Notes: generated by a model not told the origin, from the letters alone. A DNA stretch of 64,000 nt from Stutzerimonas stutzeri (GCF_002890915.1 NZ_POUT01000008.1:209283-273282); one strand, 5' to 3'. Positions 30,258 to 39,113 are shown, numbered from the stretch's first letter. Numbers and translations are program-made.

Positions 30258-31040
30258 ATGTCTGCCAGCAAGCCCAAGGTCCGGGTCGAACCGCTCGCCC
30301 CGCAATTCGCCATCGCGGCCGCCGAATGGGCCCGGCGCCTGGGGTTGCCGGAGCAGGGCGAGGATGCCGAATTCGCGTTGCAGCTCGGCGAGGGCGGCCT
30401 GCAACTGCAGTTGCTCGAGGCGCAGGCGCCCGGACCGGTACGGGTGGACTTCGTCGAAGGCGCCGCCGCGCACCGGCGACAGTTTGGCGGCGGCAGCGGG
30501 CAGATGATCGCCAAGGCCGTGGGCATCCAGCCCTGCGTCCGCCCGCAGGTGCTGGACGCCACCGCGGGGCTCGGCCGCGACGCCTTCGTGCTGGCCACGC
30601 TGGGCTGCGAAGTGCAGCTGATCGAACGCCAGCCGCTGATCGCCGCCTTGCTGGACGATGGCCTGACGCGGGCGCGTCGGGATGCCGACGTGGCGGCGAT
30701 CGCCGCTCGGATGACGCTGCTTCAGGGCAACGCCATCGAACTGATGGAGCGCTGGCAGGGCGAGCCGCCGCAGGTGATCTATCTCGACCCGATGTTCCCC
30801 CACCGTGACAAGAGTGCCCTGGTGAAGAAGGAGATGCGCCTGTTCCGCCCGTTCGTCGGCGACGACCTGGATGCCCCGGCGCTGCTGGCCGCCGCGCTGC
30901 GCCTGGCCAGCCACCGGGTGGTGGTCAAGCGCCCGCGCAAGGCGCCGGCCATCGAGGGCGGCAAGCCCGGCTACGGCCTGGAAGGCAAGTCCAGCCGCTA
31001 CGATATCTATCCGAAGAAGAAGCTAGAAGCTAGAAGCTAG
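30258..31040 (+). CDS. rsmJ: 16S rRNA (guanine1516-N2)-methyltransferase RsmJ
   Basis: 260 residues. SAM motif I is [19 protein letters not shown]; the catalytic-type motif IV is [22 protein letters not shown]; and [17 protein letters not shown] lies near the C-terminus. RsmJ methylates G1516 of 16S rRNA. The ATG at 30258 starts [13 protein letters not shown]. Oddly, the last codons and the TAG stop are formed by AGCTAGA heptamer repeats (31021-31041), so the C-terminal residues LEARS are repeat-encoded. Confidence 0.95.
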   Translation: MSASKPKVRVEPLAPQFAIAAAEWARRLGLPEQGEDAEFALQLGEGGLQLQLLEAQAPGPVRVDFVEGAAAHRRQFGGGSGQMIAKAVGIQPCVRPQVLDATAGLGRDAFVLATLGCEVQLIERQPLIAALLDDGLTRARRDADVAAIAARMTLLQGNAIELMERWQGEPPQVIYLDPMFPHRDKSALVKKEMRLFRPFVGDDLDAPALLAAALRLASHRVVVKRPRKAPAIEGGKPGYGLEGKSSRYDIYPKKKLEARS

Positions 31041-31231
31041 AGCGATGTTAGCGAGCCTTGGCGTCTGGCGTCTGGCGTCTGGCGTCTGGCGTCTGGCTTC
31101 AAGCTTCGGCAGTCCTTCGGTCTGCATCGCCGCGAGAGCGCGCCACACAGGGTTCGGTGTGCACTCTGCTGCTTTCGTGGGAGGCCCGACCTCGGGGCGA
31201 TGCTTTTAGGCTTCCAGCTTCAGGCTTTCAA
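31021..31231. repeat. Compound element: heptamer repeats flanking an inverted copy of the palindromic family
   Basis: In order: three AGCTAGA (31021-31041); five GCGTCTG (31061-31095) then GCTTCAA and GCTTCGG (to 31109); a palindromic core (about 31117-31207, GCATCGCCGCGAGAGCGCG...GTGGGAGGCCCGACCTCGGGGCGATGC), which is the reverse-oriented family core; then heptamer-like GGCTTCC, AGCTTCA, GGCTTTC (about 31209-31229). It overlaps the 3' ends of both rsmJ and the convergent tetR. Confidence 0.8.
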
Positions 31232-31861
31232 GGCATAGGCACGCAGAAACAGCTGTACGGCGTCCTCTACGTGGCGTTCGGCGGCCTCGTCATCCGGCGC
31301 CTCGGTGTAGCCGATCAGCAGCCGGAAATGCTGCACGCCCTTGACCAGCGAACAGAAGTGTTCCGCCGCGTGCAGCGGCTCAGCGATGTCGAGTAGACCG
31401 CGCGCGTCGGCCTGGGTGAACAGCTGTTGCAGGTCGAGCAGCAGCTGTTGGGGCCCGGCGTCGAAGAACATCCGCACCAGCGCTGGATTCTGGGTGGCCA
31501 TGGCCACCATCACCCGATGCAGGCCGATGGATTCCGGGCTGTTGACCAGGGCGAGGAAGGCGCGGCCGATGGCCAGCAGCAGCTCTTCGATCCGGCAGCC
31601 GTCCTCCAGCTGGAACAGCCGACGTGGCAGGCGGGTCTCGCAGATCGCCTTCACCGCGGCGCAGAACAGCGCTTCCTTGTCCTTGAAATGGCTGTACAGC
31701 GTCAGTTTGGATACGCCAGCTTCGGTGGCGATGGCGTCCATGCTGCTGCCCTCGTAGCCGTTGCTGAGGAACAGCACCTGGGCGGCACTGAGGATCGCCT
31801 GGCGCTTGGCGGGGTCTTTCGGGCGGCCGGGACCGGGCGTCGTGGAGTGATTCTCTATCAT
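31220..31861 (-). CDS. TetR/AcrR-family regulator of the adjacent RND efflux operon
   Basis: 213 residues. The TetR N-terminal helix-turn-helix spans about 17-63 (ILSAAQVLFLSNGYEGSSMDAIATEAGVSKLTLYSHF). The C-terminal ligand-binding part resembles the AefR/TetR_C class (ALVNSPESIGLHRVMVAMATQNP). It is divergent from the membrane-fusion protein gene with a 92-bp spacer that holds an inverted repeat, the classic layout for repression of its own gene and the pump. The stop codon falls within the heptamer repeat. Confidence 0.9.
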   Translation of the reverse strand: MIENHSTTPGPGRPKDPAKRQAILSAAQVLFLSNGYEGSSMDAIATEAGVSKLTLYSHFKDKEALFCAAVKAICETRLPRRLFQLEDGCRIEELLLAIGRAFLALVNSPESIGLHRVMVAMATQNPALVRMFFDAGPQQLLLDLQQLFTQADARGLLDIAEPLHAAEHFCSLVKGVQHFRLLIGYTEAPDDEAAERHVEDAVQLFLRAYALKA

Positions 31862-31900
31862 GGGTACTTAATAGTGGACTGGCTGGTACGCTATTTTTAC

Positions 31901-31916
31901 TATACCCGGCAGTATA
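31901..31916. promoter_or_regulatory. Candidate TetR operator for the RND efflux operon
   Basis: TATAC-CCGGCA-GTATA is an inverted repeat with 5-bp arms, extended by near-symmetric TAC.. and ..GTA flanks (31898-31920), in the middle of the divergent promoter region. Confidence 0.5.
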
Positions 31917-31953
31917 AGTATTCCAACCCGCCCCGCGACAGAGAGACTTCATC

Positions 31954-33054
31954 GTGTCCCGACATGCCCTGCCCATCCTCTGTACTTTCGGTTGTGCGTT
32001 GTTGCTGGCCGCCTGCGGCAACGGCGCGCCCGAACAGTTGCCACCACGCCCGGTCATGGTGGTGCATCCGCAACCGGCCAGCGAGGCGCGTGAGAGCTAC
32101 CCCGGCGAGGTGCATGCGCGTTACGAGCCCGAACTGGCTTTCCGCATCGGCGGCAAGGTCGTCGAGCGCCTGGTCGAAGCCGGCGACCGGGTGCGCAAGG
32201 ACCAGCCGCTGGCGCGGCTCGATCCGCAGGACGTACGCCTGCAGCTCGACGGCATGCGCGCCCAGGTGGCCGCCGCCGAAGCCAACCTGCGCGTGGCCAG
32301 GGCCGAATACGACCGCTACCGGGCGCTGCTGGGCCGGCAGCTGGTCAGCCAGTCGCAATTCGACAGTGCCGACAATGCCTATCGGGCTGCCTCCGCGCGC
32401 CTGCAGCAGGCCCGCGCCGAGTTCGACGTGGCCAGCAACCAGGTCGACTACGCGGTGCTGCGCGCGACCCGTGACGGGCTGATCACCCAGCGCCGCATCG
32501 AGGTTGGCCAGGTGGTCGCCGCCGGGCAGACCGCCTTCATCCTGGCAGCCGACGGCGAGCGCGAGGTGGCCATCGACCTGCCCGAGCAGTCGCTGGAGCG
32601 CTACCACATCGGCCAGCAGGTCGAGGTCGAGCTGTGGTCGCAACCGGGGCGGCAGTATCCCGGCAAGATCCGCGAACTGTCGCCCGCCGCCGATGCGCAG
32701 TCGCGCACCTATTCGGCGCGGGTGGCCTTCAGCGATCAGGAGGTGGCGGCCGAGTTGGGGCAGAGCGCACTGGTGAGCATTCGCCGCAACGGCGAGGTGC
32801 CGCTGGCGGTGCCGCTGTCGGCGATCAGCGCCGAGCGCGGCCAGGCGCATGTCTGGCGGCTCAAGGCCGATTCCACCGTGGAGCGCGTCGAGGTGCGCAC
32901 CGGGGCGTTCGGCGAGCGGCTGGTGCCGGTGCTCGACGGGCTCGCGGCCGATGACTGGGTGGTCCTCGCCGGGGTGCAGATGCTCAACGAGAACCAGCCG
33001 GTACGCCCGGTGGATCGTGACAATCGCCCCATCGAGCTGGCCGCCCAGGAGTAA
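31954..33054 (+). CDS. RND efflux periplasmic adaptor (membrane-fusion) lipoprotein
   Basis: 366 residues. Lipoprotein signal LLLAACG (Cys about residue 22). The barrel-sandwich/lipoyl domain (ELAFRIGGKVVERLVEAGDRVRKDQPLARLD) is followed by an alpha-hairpin (about 95-165) and the beta-barrel and membrane-proximal parts. It links the inner-membrane pump to an outer-membrane channel; no TolC-type gene is nearby, so a channel from elsewhere must be used. Translation probably starts at GTG 31954, preceded by GAGAGA. It lies 5 bp upstream of the pump gene. Confidence 0.93.
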   Translation: MSRHALPILCTFGCALLLAACGNGAPEQLPPRPVMVVHPQPASEARESYPGEVHARYEPELAFRIGGKVVERLVEAGDRVRKDQPLARLDPQDVRLQLDGMRAQVAAAEANLRVARAEYDRYRALLGRQLVSQSQFDSADNAYRAASARLQQARAEFDVASNQVDYAVLRATRDGLITQRRIEVGQVVAAGQTAFILAADGEREVAIDLPEQSLERYHIGQQVEVELWSQPGRQYPGKIRELSPAADAQSRTYSARVAFSDQEVAAELGQSALVSIRRNGEVPLAVPLSAISAERGQAHVWRLKADSTVERVEVRTGAFGERLVPVLDGLAADDWVVLAGVQMLNENQPVRPVDRDNRPIELAAQE

Positions 33055-33059
33055 ACGCG

Positions 33060-36000
33060 ATGCGCTTCAATCTTTCCGCCTGGGCGCTGCACAACCGGCA
33101 GATCGTTGTCTACCTGATGCTGCTGCTGGCCGTCGTGGGCGCGCTGTCGTACAGCAAGCTCGGGCAGAGCGAGGACCCGCCCTTCACCTTCAAGGCCATG
33201 GTCATCCAGACCCAATGGCCGGGGGCTACCGCCGAGGAAGTGTCGCGCCAGGTCACCGAGCGCATCGAGAAGAAGCTGATGGAGACCGGCGAATACGAGC
33301 GCATCGTCTCCTTCTCGCGGCCGGGCGAATCCAATGTCACCTTCATGGCCCGTGACTCCTTGCGCTCGAAGGACATTCCCGAACTCTGGTACCAGATCCG
33401 TAAGAAGGTCGGCGACATCCGCCACACCCTGCCGCCGGGCGTCCAGGGGCCGTTCTTCAACGACGAGTTCGGCACCACCTTCGGCAACATCTATGCACTG
33501 ACCGGCGAGGGCTTCGACTACGCCGTGCTCAAGGACTATGCCGACCGCATCCAGCTGCAGTTGCAGCGGGTGAAGAGCGTCGGCAAGGTCGAGCTGATCG
33601 GCCTGCAGGACGAGAAGGTCTGGATCGAGCTGTCCAACGTCAAGCTGGCCACCCTCGGCGTGCCGCTGGAGGCCGTGCGCCAGGCGCTGGAAGCGCAGAA
33701 CGCGGTGACCGCCGCGGGCTTCGTCGAGACCGTCAGCGACCGCGTGCAGCTGCGCGTCAGCGGCAGTTTCGAGACCGTCGAGCAGATTCGCGACTTCCCC
33801 ATTCGCGTCGCCGGGCGCACCTTCCGCATCGGCGACGTCGCCGAGGTCCATCGCGGCTTCAACGACCCGCCGGCGCCGCGCATGCGCTTCATGGGCGAGC
33901 CGGCGCTGGGCCTGGCGGTATCGATGAAGAGCGGCGGCGACATCCTGCTGCTCGGCGAGGCGCTGCAGCAGGAGTTCGCCCGCCTGCAGCAGGACCTGCC
34001 GGCCGGCATGCAGCTGCGCAAGGTGTCCGACCAGCCGGCCGCGGTGAAGAGCAGCGTCGGCGAGTTCGTCCGGGTGCTGGTCGAGGCGCTGGCGATCGTG
34101 CTGCTGGTCAGCTTCTTCTCGCTCGGCGTGCGCACCGGGCTGGTGGTGGCGTTGTCGATACCGCTGGTGCTGGCGATGACCTTCGCGGTGATGAACTACC
34201 TGGACATCGGCCTGCACAAGATTTCCCTCGGCGCCCTGGTGCTGGCGCTGGGGCTGTTGGTGGACGACGCGATCATCGCCGTGGAGATGATGGCGATCAA
34301 GATGGAGCAGGGCTACGACCGGCTCAAGGCCGCCAGCTTCGCCTGGACCAGCACGGCCTTCCCGATGCTCACCGGCACCCTGATCACCGCCGCCGGCTTC
34401 CTGCCGATCGCCACCGCCAACTCCAGTACCGGCGAGTACACCCGCTCGATCTTCCAGGTGGTGACCATCTCGCTGATCGCCTCCTGGGTCGCCGCAGTGA
34501 TGTTCGTGCCGTTGCTCGGCGAGAAACTGCTGCCGGATATGGCCAAGCGCGCCGCGCAGAAATACGGCGGCAGCAGCGAGGGCCACGATCCGTATTCCAC
34601 CGCCTTCTATCAGCGTGTGCGCCATGTGGTGACGTTCTGCGTGCGCCACCGCAAGACCGTCATCGTGCTGACCCTGGCGGCGTTCGTCGCCGCGGTGATG
34701 TTGTTCCGCCTGGTGCCGCAGCAGTTCTTCCCGGCCTCCGGCCGTCTGGAGCTGATGGTGGATCTCAAGCTGGCCGAGGGCGCATCGCTGAAGGCCACCG
34801 AAGCCGAGGTGCTGCGCCTGGAGGGAATGCTCAAGGAGCGCGTCGGCATCGACAACTACGTCGCCTATGTCGGCACCGGCTCGCCGCGCTTCTATTTGCC
34901 GCTGGACCAGCAACTGCCTGCCACCAGCTTCGCCCAGTTCGTCGTGCTGGCCGAGAGCATCGAGGCGCGCGAAGAGCTGCGCCGCTGGCTGATCGAGCGC
35001 CTGCGCGAGGACTTCAGCAGCCTGCGCGGCCGTGTGACCCGCCTCGAGAACGGCCCGCCTGTGGGCTATCCGGTGCAGTTCCGGGTCACCGGCGAGCATA
35101 TCGACGTGGTGCGCGGCCTGGCCCGCCAGGTGGCGGCCAAGGTGAGCGAAAACCCCTATGTGGCCAACGTGCACCTGGACTGGCAGGAGCCGAGCAAGGT
35201 GGTCTGGCTCGACGTCGACCAGGATCGCGCACGGGCGCTGGGAGTGAGCACGGCCGCGCTGTCGGGCTTCCTGCGGCGTACCTTCACCGGCAGCAGCGTC
35301 AGTCAGTTCCGCGAGGACAACGAGCTGATCGAGATCCTCCTGCGCGGCACCGAGCGCGAGCGCCTGGAGCTGTCCATGCTGCCGAGCCTGGCGATACCCA
35401 CCGACAGCGGGCGCAGCGTGCCGCTGTCGCAGGTGGCGACGCTGGAGTACGGCTTCGAGGAGGGCGTGATCTGGCACCGCAACCGCCTGCCGACGGTGAC
35501 CGTGCGCGCGGATGTCTATGGCGATCAGCAGCCGGCATCGCTGGTCCGGCAGATCGAGCCGACCCTGGGCGACATCCGGGCGCAACTGCCCGGCGGCTAC
35601 CTGCTGGAGGTCGGTGGCACCGTCGAGGACTCCGAGCGCGGGCAGCGCTCGGTGAACGCCGGGCTGCCGCTGTTCGTCATCGTGGTGATGACGCTGCTGA
35701 TGGTGCAGCTCAAGAGCTTCTCGCGCTCGGCCATGGTGTTCCTGACCGCGCCGCTGGGCATCATCGGCGTCACCCTGTTCCTGCTGATGCTCGGCCAGCC
35801 GTTCGGCTTCGTCGCCATGCTCGGCACCATCGCGCTATCGGGGATGATCATGCGCAACTCGGTGATCCTGGTCGACCAGATCGAGCAGGACATCGGTGCC
35901 GGCCATGAGCGCTTCCGCGCCATCGTCGACGCCACCGTGCGGCGCTTCCGGCCCATCGTGCTCACCGCGCTGGCCTCGGTGCTGGCGATGATCCCGCTGT

Positions 36001-36128
36001 CGCGCAGCATCTTCTTCGGCCCGATGGCGGTGGCGATCATGGGCGGGCTGATCGTCGCCACGGCACTGACTTTGCTGTTCCTGCCGGCGCTGTATGCCGC
36101 CTGGTTCAGGGTCCGGGAAGGGGAGTGA
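33060..36128 (+). CDS. RND multidrug efflux pump, inner-membrane permease (HAE1/AcrB type)
   Basis: 1022 residues with two repeated halves and twelve predicted membrane helices. The proton-relay Asp pair in TM4 is Asp402-Asp403 (LALGLLVDDAIIAVEMM). Other family marks are VIQTQWPGATAEEVSRQVTERIE at the N-terminus and MLGTIALSGMIMRNSVILVDQIE in the second half. It drives proton-coupled export of hydrophobic compounds; the substrate cannot be read from the sequence. It is co-transcribed with the adaptor and probably repressed by the divergent TetR. Confidence 0.95.
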   Translation: MRFNLSAWALHNRQIVVYLMLLLAVVGALSYSKLGQSEDPPFTFKAMVIQTQWPGATAEEVSRQVTERIEKKLMETGEYERIVSFSRPGESNVTFMARDSLRSKDIPELWYQIRKKVGDIRHTLPPGVQGPFFNDEFGTTFGNIYALTGEGFDYAVLKDYADRIQLQLQRVKSVGKVELIGLQDEKVWIELSNVKLATLGVPLEAVRQALEAQNAVTAAGFVETVSDRVQLRVSGSFETVEQIRDFPIRVAGRTFRIGDVAEVHRGFNDPPAPRMRFMGEPALGLAVSMKSGGDILLLGEALQQEFARLQQDLPAGMQLRKVSDQPAAVKSSVGEFVRVLVEALAIVLLVSFFSLGVRTGLVVALSIPLVLAMTFAVMNYLDIGLHKISLGALVLALGLLVDDAIIAVEMMAIKMEQGYDRLKAASFAWTSTAFPMLTGTLITAAGFLPIATANSSTGEYTRSIFQVVTISLIASWVAAVMFVPLLGEKLLPDMAKRAAQKYGGSSEGHDPYSTAFYQRVRHVVTFCVRHRKTVIVLTLAAFVAAVMLFRLVPQQFFPASGRLELMVDLKLAEGASLKATEAEVLRLEGMLKERVGIDNYVAYVGTGSPRFYLPLDQQLPATSFAQFVVLAESIEAREELRRWLIERLREDFSSLRGRVTRLENGPPVGYPVQFRVTGEHIDVVRGLARQVAAKVSENPYVANVHLDWQEPSKVVWLDVDQDRARALGVSTAALSGFLRRTFTGSSVSQFREDNELIEILLRGTERERLELSMLPSLAIPTDSGRSVPLSQVATLEYGFEEGVIWHRNRLPTVTVRADVYGDQQPASLVRQIEPTLGDIRAQLPGGYLLEVGGTVEDSERGQRSVNAGLPLFVIVVMTLLMVQLKSFSRSAMVFLTAPLGIIGVTLFLLMLGQPFGFVAMLGTIALSGMIMRNSVILVDQIEQDIGAGHERFRAIVDATVRRFRPIVLTALASVLAMIPLSRSIFFGPMAVAIMGGLIVATALTLLFLPALYAAWFRVREGE

Positions 36129-36170
36129 GCCGCTGCGGGCGGACGTTATCCGGCTGCCGGCCGGGTCCGC

Positions 36171-36728
36171 TCAGATGCCGGCGGCTTCGAGCAGCACTTC
36201 GGCGGCGGCCTTGGCATCCAGCGCCTGCTCGCCGGGGCCTTCGATGTGCGCCATGCTCATCGCCCCTTCGAGCAGATATTGCAGTTGCCGCGCCAGCTGC
36301 TGCGGCTGCGGTGCCTGCAGGCGTTCCAGCAGCTCGCGCAGGTAGGCCTGCAATTGGCCCTTGTAGGCGGCCGAACTGCGGTGGATCGGGTGGTCATGCG
36401 CCTGGTATTCGGCCGCGGCGTTGATGAACAGGCAGCCACAGAAGGTCCCGCTGCCGATCATGCTGTGCAAGCCGTCGAACATCCCCAGCAGCGCTTCGCG
36501 TGGCGGCAGCCTGGCTGCGCGCTGGCGCAGGCGCTCGAGCATCGCCCGCTGGCGCGTTTCCAGCACGGCGAGGATCAGCTCGTCCTTGGACTTGAAGTGC
36601 TTGTACAGCGTCATTTTGGCCACGCCGGACTCGTTCAGGATCCGGTCGATGCCCGTCGCATGGTAACCCTCGCGGTAGAACAGCTGTTCGGCGGTGTCGA
36701 TCAGCTGGTCGCGTTTGCTCGATGCCAT
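36171..36728 (-). CDS. TetR/AcrR-family regulator divergent from a GST gene
   Basis: 185 residues. Helix-turn-helix about 8-54 (QLIDTAEQLFYREGYHATGIDRILNESGVAKMTLYKHF). The C-terminal part, with GTFCGCLFINAAAEYQ and two Cys, resembles the TetR_C_6 class seen in regulators of electrophile-stress genes. ATG 36728 is preceded by GAGGAGG; the longer frame to 36779 lacks an RBS. A perfect operator-like palindrome lies in the 141-bp gap to the GST gene. Confidence 0.9.
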   Translation of the reverse strand: MASSKRDQLIDTAEQLFYREGYHATGIDRILNESGVAKMTLYKHFKSKDELILAVLETRQRAMLERLRQRAARLPPREALLGMFDGLHSMIGSGTFCGCLFINAAAEYQAHDHPIHRSSAAYKGQLQAYLRELLERLQAPQPQQLARQLQYLLEGAMSMAHIEGPGEQALDAKAAAEVLLEAAGI

Positions 36729-36814
36729 AGATGCCTCCTCGGGGCGGCCATTATGCGGGAGTGATCCCGTTCCCTCCAACCGGCGGTCCCCTGGATGTAT
36801 TCGTGCTTGAAGTG

Positions 36815-36832
36815 TACAGACAAGTCTGTCTA
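36815..36832. promoter_or_regulatory. Candidate TetR operator between tetR and gst
   Basis: ACAGAC-AA-GTCTGT (36816-36829) is a perfect inverted repeat, with further TA flanks. AGAC/GTCT half-sites are typical of TetR regulators controlling detoxification genes (NemR-like). Confidence 0.65.
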
Positions 36833-36869
36833 TTATCCAGGCGTGCCAATCAATCCCGAGGGCGACGCG

Positions 36870-37466
36870 ATGAAACTGTACGACCTGACGCTATCCGGCA
36901 ACTGCTACAAGATCCGCCTGTTCCTGAGCCTGATCGACCAGCCGGTCGAGCTGGTGCCGGTGAACCTGTTCGAGGGCGAGCACAAGCAGGCCCAGTTCCT
37001 GGCGATCAATCCCCGCGGTCAGGTGCCGGCGCTGGAGGATGGTGCGTTTCGCCTGGGCGATTCCCAGGCGATCCTCGTCTACCTGGCGCGGCGTTATGCC
37101 GACTCCGCCTGGTCTCCGCTGGACGCGCAAACCCAGGGGCGCATCGCCGGCTGGCTGAGCTTCGCCGCCAACGAGATTCATCACGGCCCGGCCACGGCGC
37201 GGCTAGGCAAGCTGTTCGGCCGGCCTGTCGACCAGGCGCTGGCGGAATCCCGCGCACTGAGCGCGCTGAAAGTGCTGGAGCGCCACCTGGCCCGCCACGC
37301 CTGGCTGGCCGAGGGTACGGCGCCGACCATTGCCGATATCGCGGTGTACCCCTGCGTGGCGCTTGCCGCCGAGGGCGGTATCGACCTGGCGCCTTACCCG
37401 GCGTTGCAGGCCTGGTTCGGCCGCATCCGCGCGCTACCCGGCTACATCGGCATGCCGGGGCTGTGA
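36870..37466 (+). CDS. Glutathione S-transferase
   Basis: 198 residues. The thioredoxin-like N-domain (about 1-78) shows LSGNCYKIRLFLSL, the cis-Pro region GQVPALEDG, and the glutathione-contacting DSQAILVYLA. The all-helical C-domain carries the APTIADIAVYPCVAL capping-box region. It conjugates or reduces electrophiles with glutathione in the cytoplasm. The ATG at 36870 starts the MKLYDLTLSGN homology. Likely control is by the divergent TetR through the palindrome at 36815-36832. Confidence 0.92.
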   Translation: MKLYDLTLSGNCYKIRLFLSLIDQPVELVPVNLFEGEHKQAQFLAINPRGQVPALEDGAFRLGDSQAILVYLARRYADSAWSPLDAQTQGRIAGWLSFAANEIHHGPATARLGKLFGRPVDQALAESRALSALKVLERHLARHAWLAEGTAPTIADIAVYPCVALAAEGGIDLAPYPALQAWFGRIRALPGYIGMPGL

Positions 37467-37566
37467 TGAACGCCCGTCCGCTTGATGGCTATCCGCAGGC
37501 GCCTGTCCCCCGGACCGGCAGACGTCCATGCCGTGGTTTTCCCGGTCCGGCAGAGGAGGGTGAGCC

Positions 37567-38316
37567 ATGAAGGTGCTCGGAATCTTCACCTGGATGCTGC
37601 TCGGCTTCGCCGGCAGCGTACTGGCGGCCGACGAGCTGCGCTTCAGCCTGGTCAGGACGGCGCAGACCCTGACCCAGGGCGAATACACCTGGCGCAATGG
37701 CGGCTGGCAGCTGCCACCGCCGGTCGACCACGTCGCCGTACTGGTCGAATACCGGGGTGACCGGTTGCTGTTCGGTACCGGCCTGGGACGGCAGATCGAT
37801 GCGCAGTGGGATGCCGAGATGCCCTGGCGGATCAAGCGCTATGGGCCGGTACGGGCGGTGCGCGATCAACTGGAGCGCGATGGCCTGGGGATCGATCGCA
37901 TCCTGCTCGGCTGTGCGCGCTGGGAACATGCCTCGGGGCTGGCCGACTATCCGGAGGTGCCGGTGCTCGCCGGGGCCGAGAGCCTGCGCTACCTGCGCGC
38001 CGCCACGCCGCCGGCGGTGCTGTCGAGCCAGTTCCGGCATGCGGTGAAGTGGCAGCCGTTGCGCTTCGCGGCGCAACCTTACCTGGGCTACGCCGAGAGC
38101 CTCGACCTGTTCGGCGATGGCCGGATGGTGCTGGTGCCCTTGCCGGGAAATGGCGCGCTTGGCCTGTTCCTGACGTTGGCCGACGGCCGCCGCTTCTTCT
38201 TCCGTGGCGATACGCTCGGGCAGCCGGGGACCCCGTACGCGCAACCGGGCATCGTGCAGGTGCGCGCCGCCCGCAGCCCGGGCTCGCTCGCTTTCTACCC
38301 GGCCTGGGTGCAGTGA
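37567..38316 (+). CDS. Exported metallo-beta-lactamase-fold protein with altered metal-binding motif
   Basis: 249 residues with a signal peptide (cleavage near LAADE, residue 20). The fold is recognisable (VDHVAVLVEYRGDRLLFGTGLGRQIDAQ, GCARWEHASGLADYP, FFRGDTLGQPG). The usual HxHxDH motif is replaced: positions 116-121 read CARWEH, so two His and the Asp become Cys, Arg and Glu, and only His121 is kept. Later metal histidines are also unclear. It may be catalytically dead or use other chemistry. The gene starts 100 bp after gst. Confidence 0.8.
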   Translation: MKVLGIFTWMLLGFAGSVLAADELRFSLVRTAQTLTQGEYTWRNGGWQLPPPVDHVAVLVEYRGDRLLFGTGLGRQIDAQWDAEMPWRIKRYGPVRAVRDQLERDGLGIDRILLGCARWEHASGLADYPEVPVLAGAESLRYLRAATPPAVLSSQFRHAVKWQPLRFAAQPYLGYAESLDLFGDGRMVLVPLPGNGALGLFLTLADGRRFFFRGDTLGQPGTPYAQPGIVQVRAARSPGSLAFYPAWVQ

Positions 38317-38353
38317 GCGAAGCGTTTGGCCGTGGCAGGGACGCCGCCGTCCG

Positions 38354-38722
38354 TCAGCTGCGCTCCAGCCAGGCGCTGGCGTCGGCTTCCTGGTGCAGGT
38401 CGAAGGCCTTCACCGTCAGGCCGGGGATCACTGCGCCCTCCAGCTCGCTGGCCTTGCGCAGCCAGTCCTTGTCGCTGAGGACCGCGCAACGGTCGAAGCG
38501 GCGGATGAAGCGGAACAGCTGGGGCAGGCGTGACAGCTCGACGCCTACCGCGCCCAGGGTGGGCAGGTCGAATTCGCCGATGCGATAGAGCATGCGGCCG
38601 TGCTCGATGCCTTCGGACTTGAACAGCAGGTCGTCCAGCGCGGCGCGCATGGCGTCGCTGTCGAGCTTGCCGGAGAAATCGATGTCGATGCGGTTTTCGC
38701 CTCTTCGCGCTACCTGGAACAT
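38354..38722 (-). CDS. SpoIIAA/STAS-like protein (DUF3478 type)
   Basis: 122 residues. The pattern RIDIDFSGKLDSDAMRAALDDLL, GRMLYRIGEFDLPTLGAVGVELSRLPQLF and RCAVLSDKDWLRKASELEGAVIPGL is that of the SpoIIAA-like family, a small alpha/beta STAS-type fold with unknown ligand. It is cytoplasmic. It stands alone between convergent and same-strand neighbours, with a GC-rich hairpin upstream. Confidence 0.85.
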   Translation of the reverse strand: MFQVARRGENRIDIDFSGKLDSDAMRAALDDLLFKSEGIEHGRMLYRIGEFDLPTLGAVGVELSRLPQLFRFIRRFDRCAVLSDKDWLRKASELEGAVIPGLTVKAFDLHQEADASAWLERS

Positions 38723-38787
38723 GGCTATCTCCCGTCAGTGCTCTGTTCAGGATAGGCCCGATATGGCGAAGTGCGAGTGCCGAGCGA

Positions 38788-38818
38788 AGGCGTCCCCGCG
38801 TCGTTGCGCGGGGACGCG
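38788..38818. repeat. GC-rich hairpin between ppiC and the STAS gene
   Basis: GGCGTCCCCGCG-TCGTTG-CGCGGGGACGC, about 11 bp of perfect stem, followed by a repeat of GGGGACGC. It lies just beyond the ppiC stop on the minus strand and may aid termination, although no T tract follows. Confidence 0.6.
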
Positions 38819-38831
38819 GGGACGCGGGGGA

Positions 38832-39113
38832 TCAGTCTTCGCGGCTGGTGACTTCCAGCAGGTGGTAGCCGAACTGGGTCTTCACCGGGCCCTGCACGAC
38901 GTTGAGCGGCGCGCTGAACACCACCGTGTCGAATTCCCTGACCATCTGGCCGGGGCCGAAGGAGCCGAGGTTGCCGCCGTCACGGCTGGACGGGCAGCTG
39001 GAATGCTCCTTGGCGACCTGGGCGAAGTCGGCGCCACCTTCGATAGCGGCTTTCAGTTCGTTGCACTTGGCTTCGGTGGAAACCAGGATGTGGCGGGCGG
39101 TAGCTCGAGCCAT
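38832..39113 (-). CDS. ppiC: Parvulin-type peptidyl-prolyl isomerase
   Basis: 93 residues, a single parvulin domain without signal peptide: ARHILVSTEAKCNELKAAIEGGADFAQVAKEHSSCPS, DGGNLGSFGPGQMV and GPVKTQFGYHLLEV. It matches E. coli PpiC in size and domain. It is a cytoplasmic prolyl isomerase with foldase activity. ATG 39113 is preceded by GAGGAG; the M four codons earlier has no RBS. Confidence 0.93.
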   Translation of the reverse strand: MARATARHILVSTEAKCNELKAAIEGGADFAQVAKEHSSCPSSRDGGNLGSFGPGQMVREFDTVVFSAPLNVVQGPVKTQFGYHLLEVTSRED

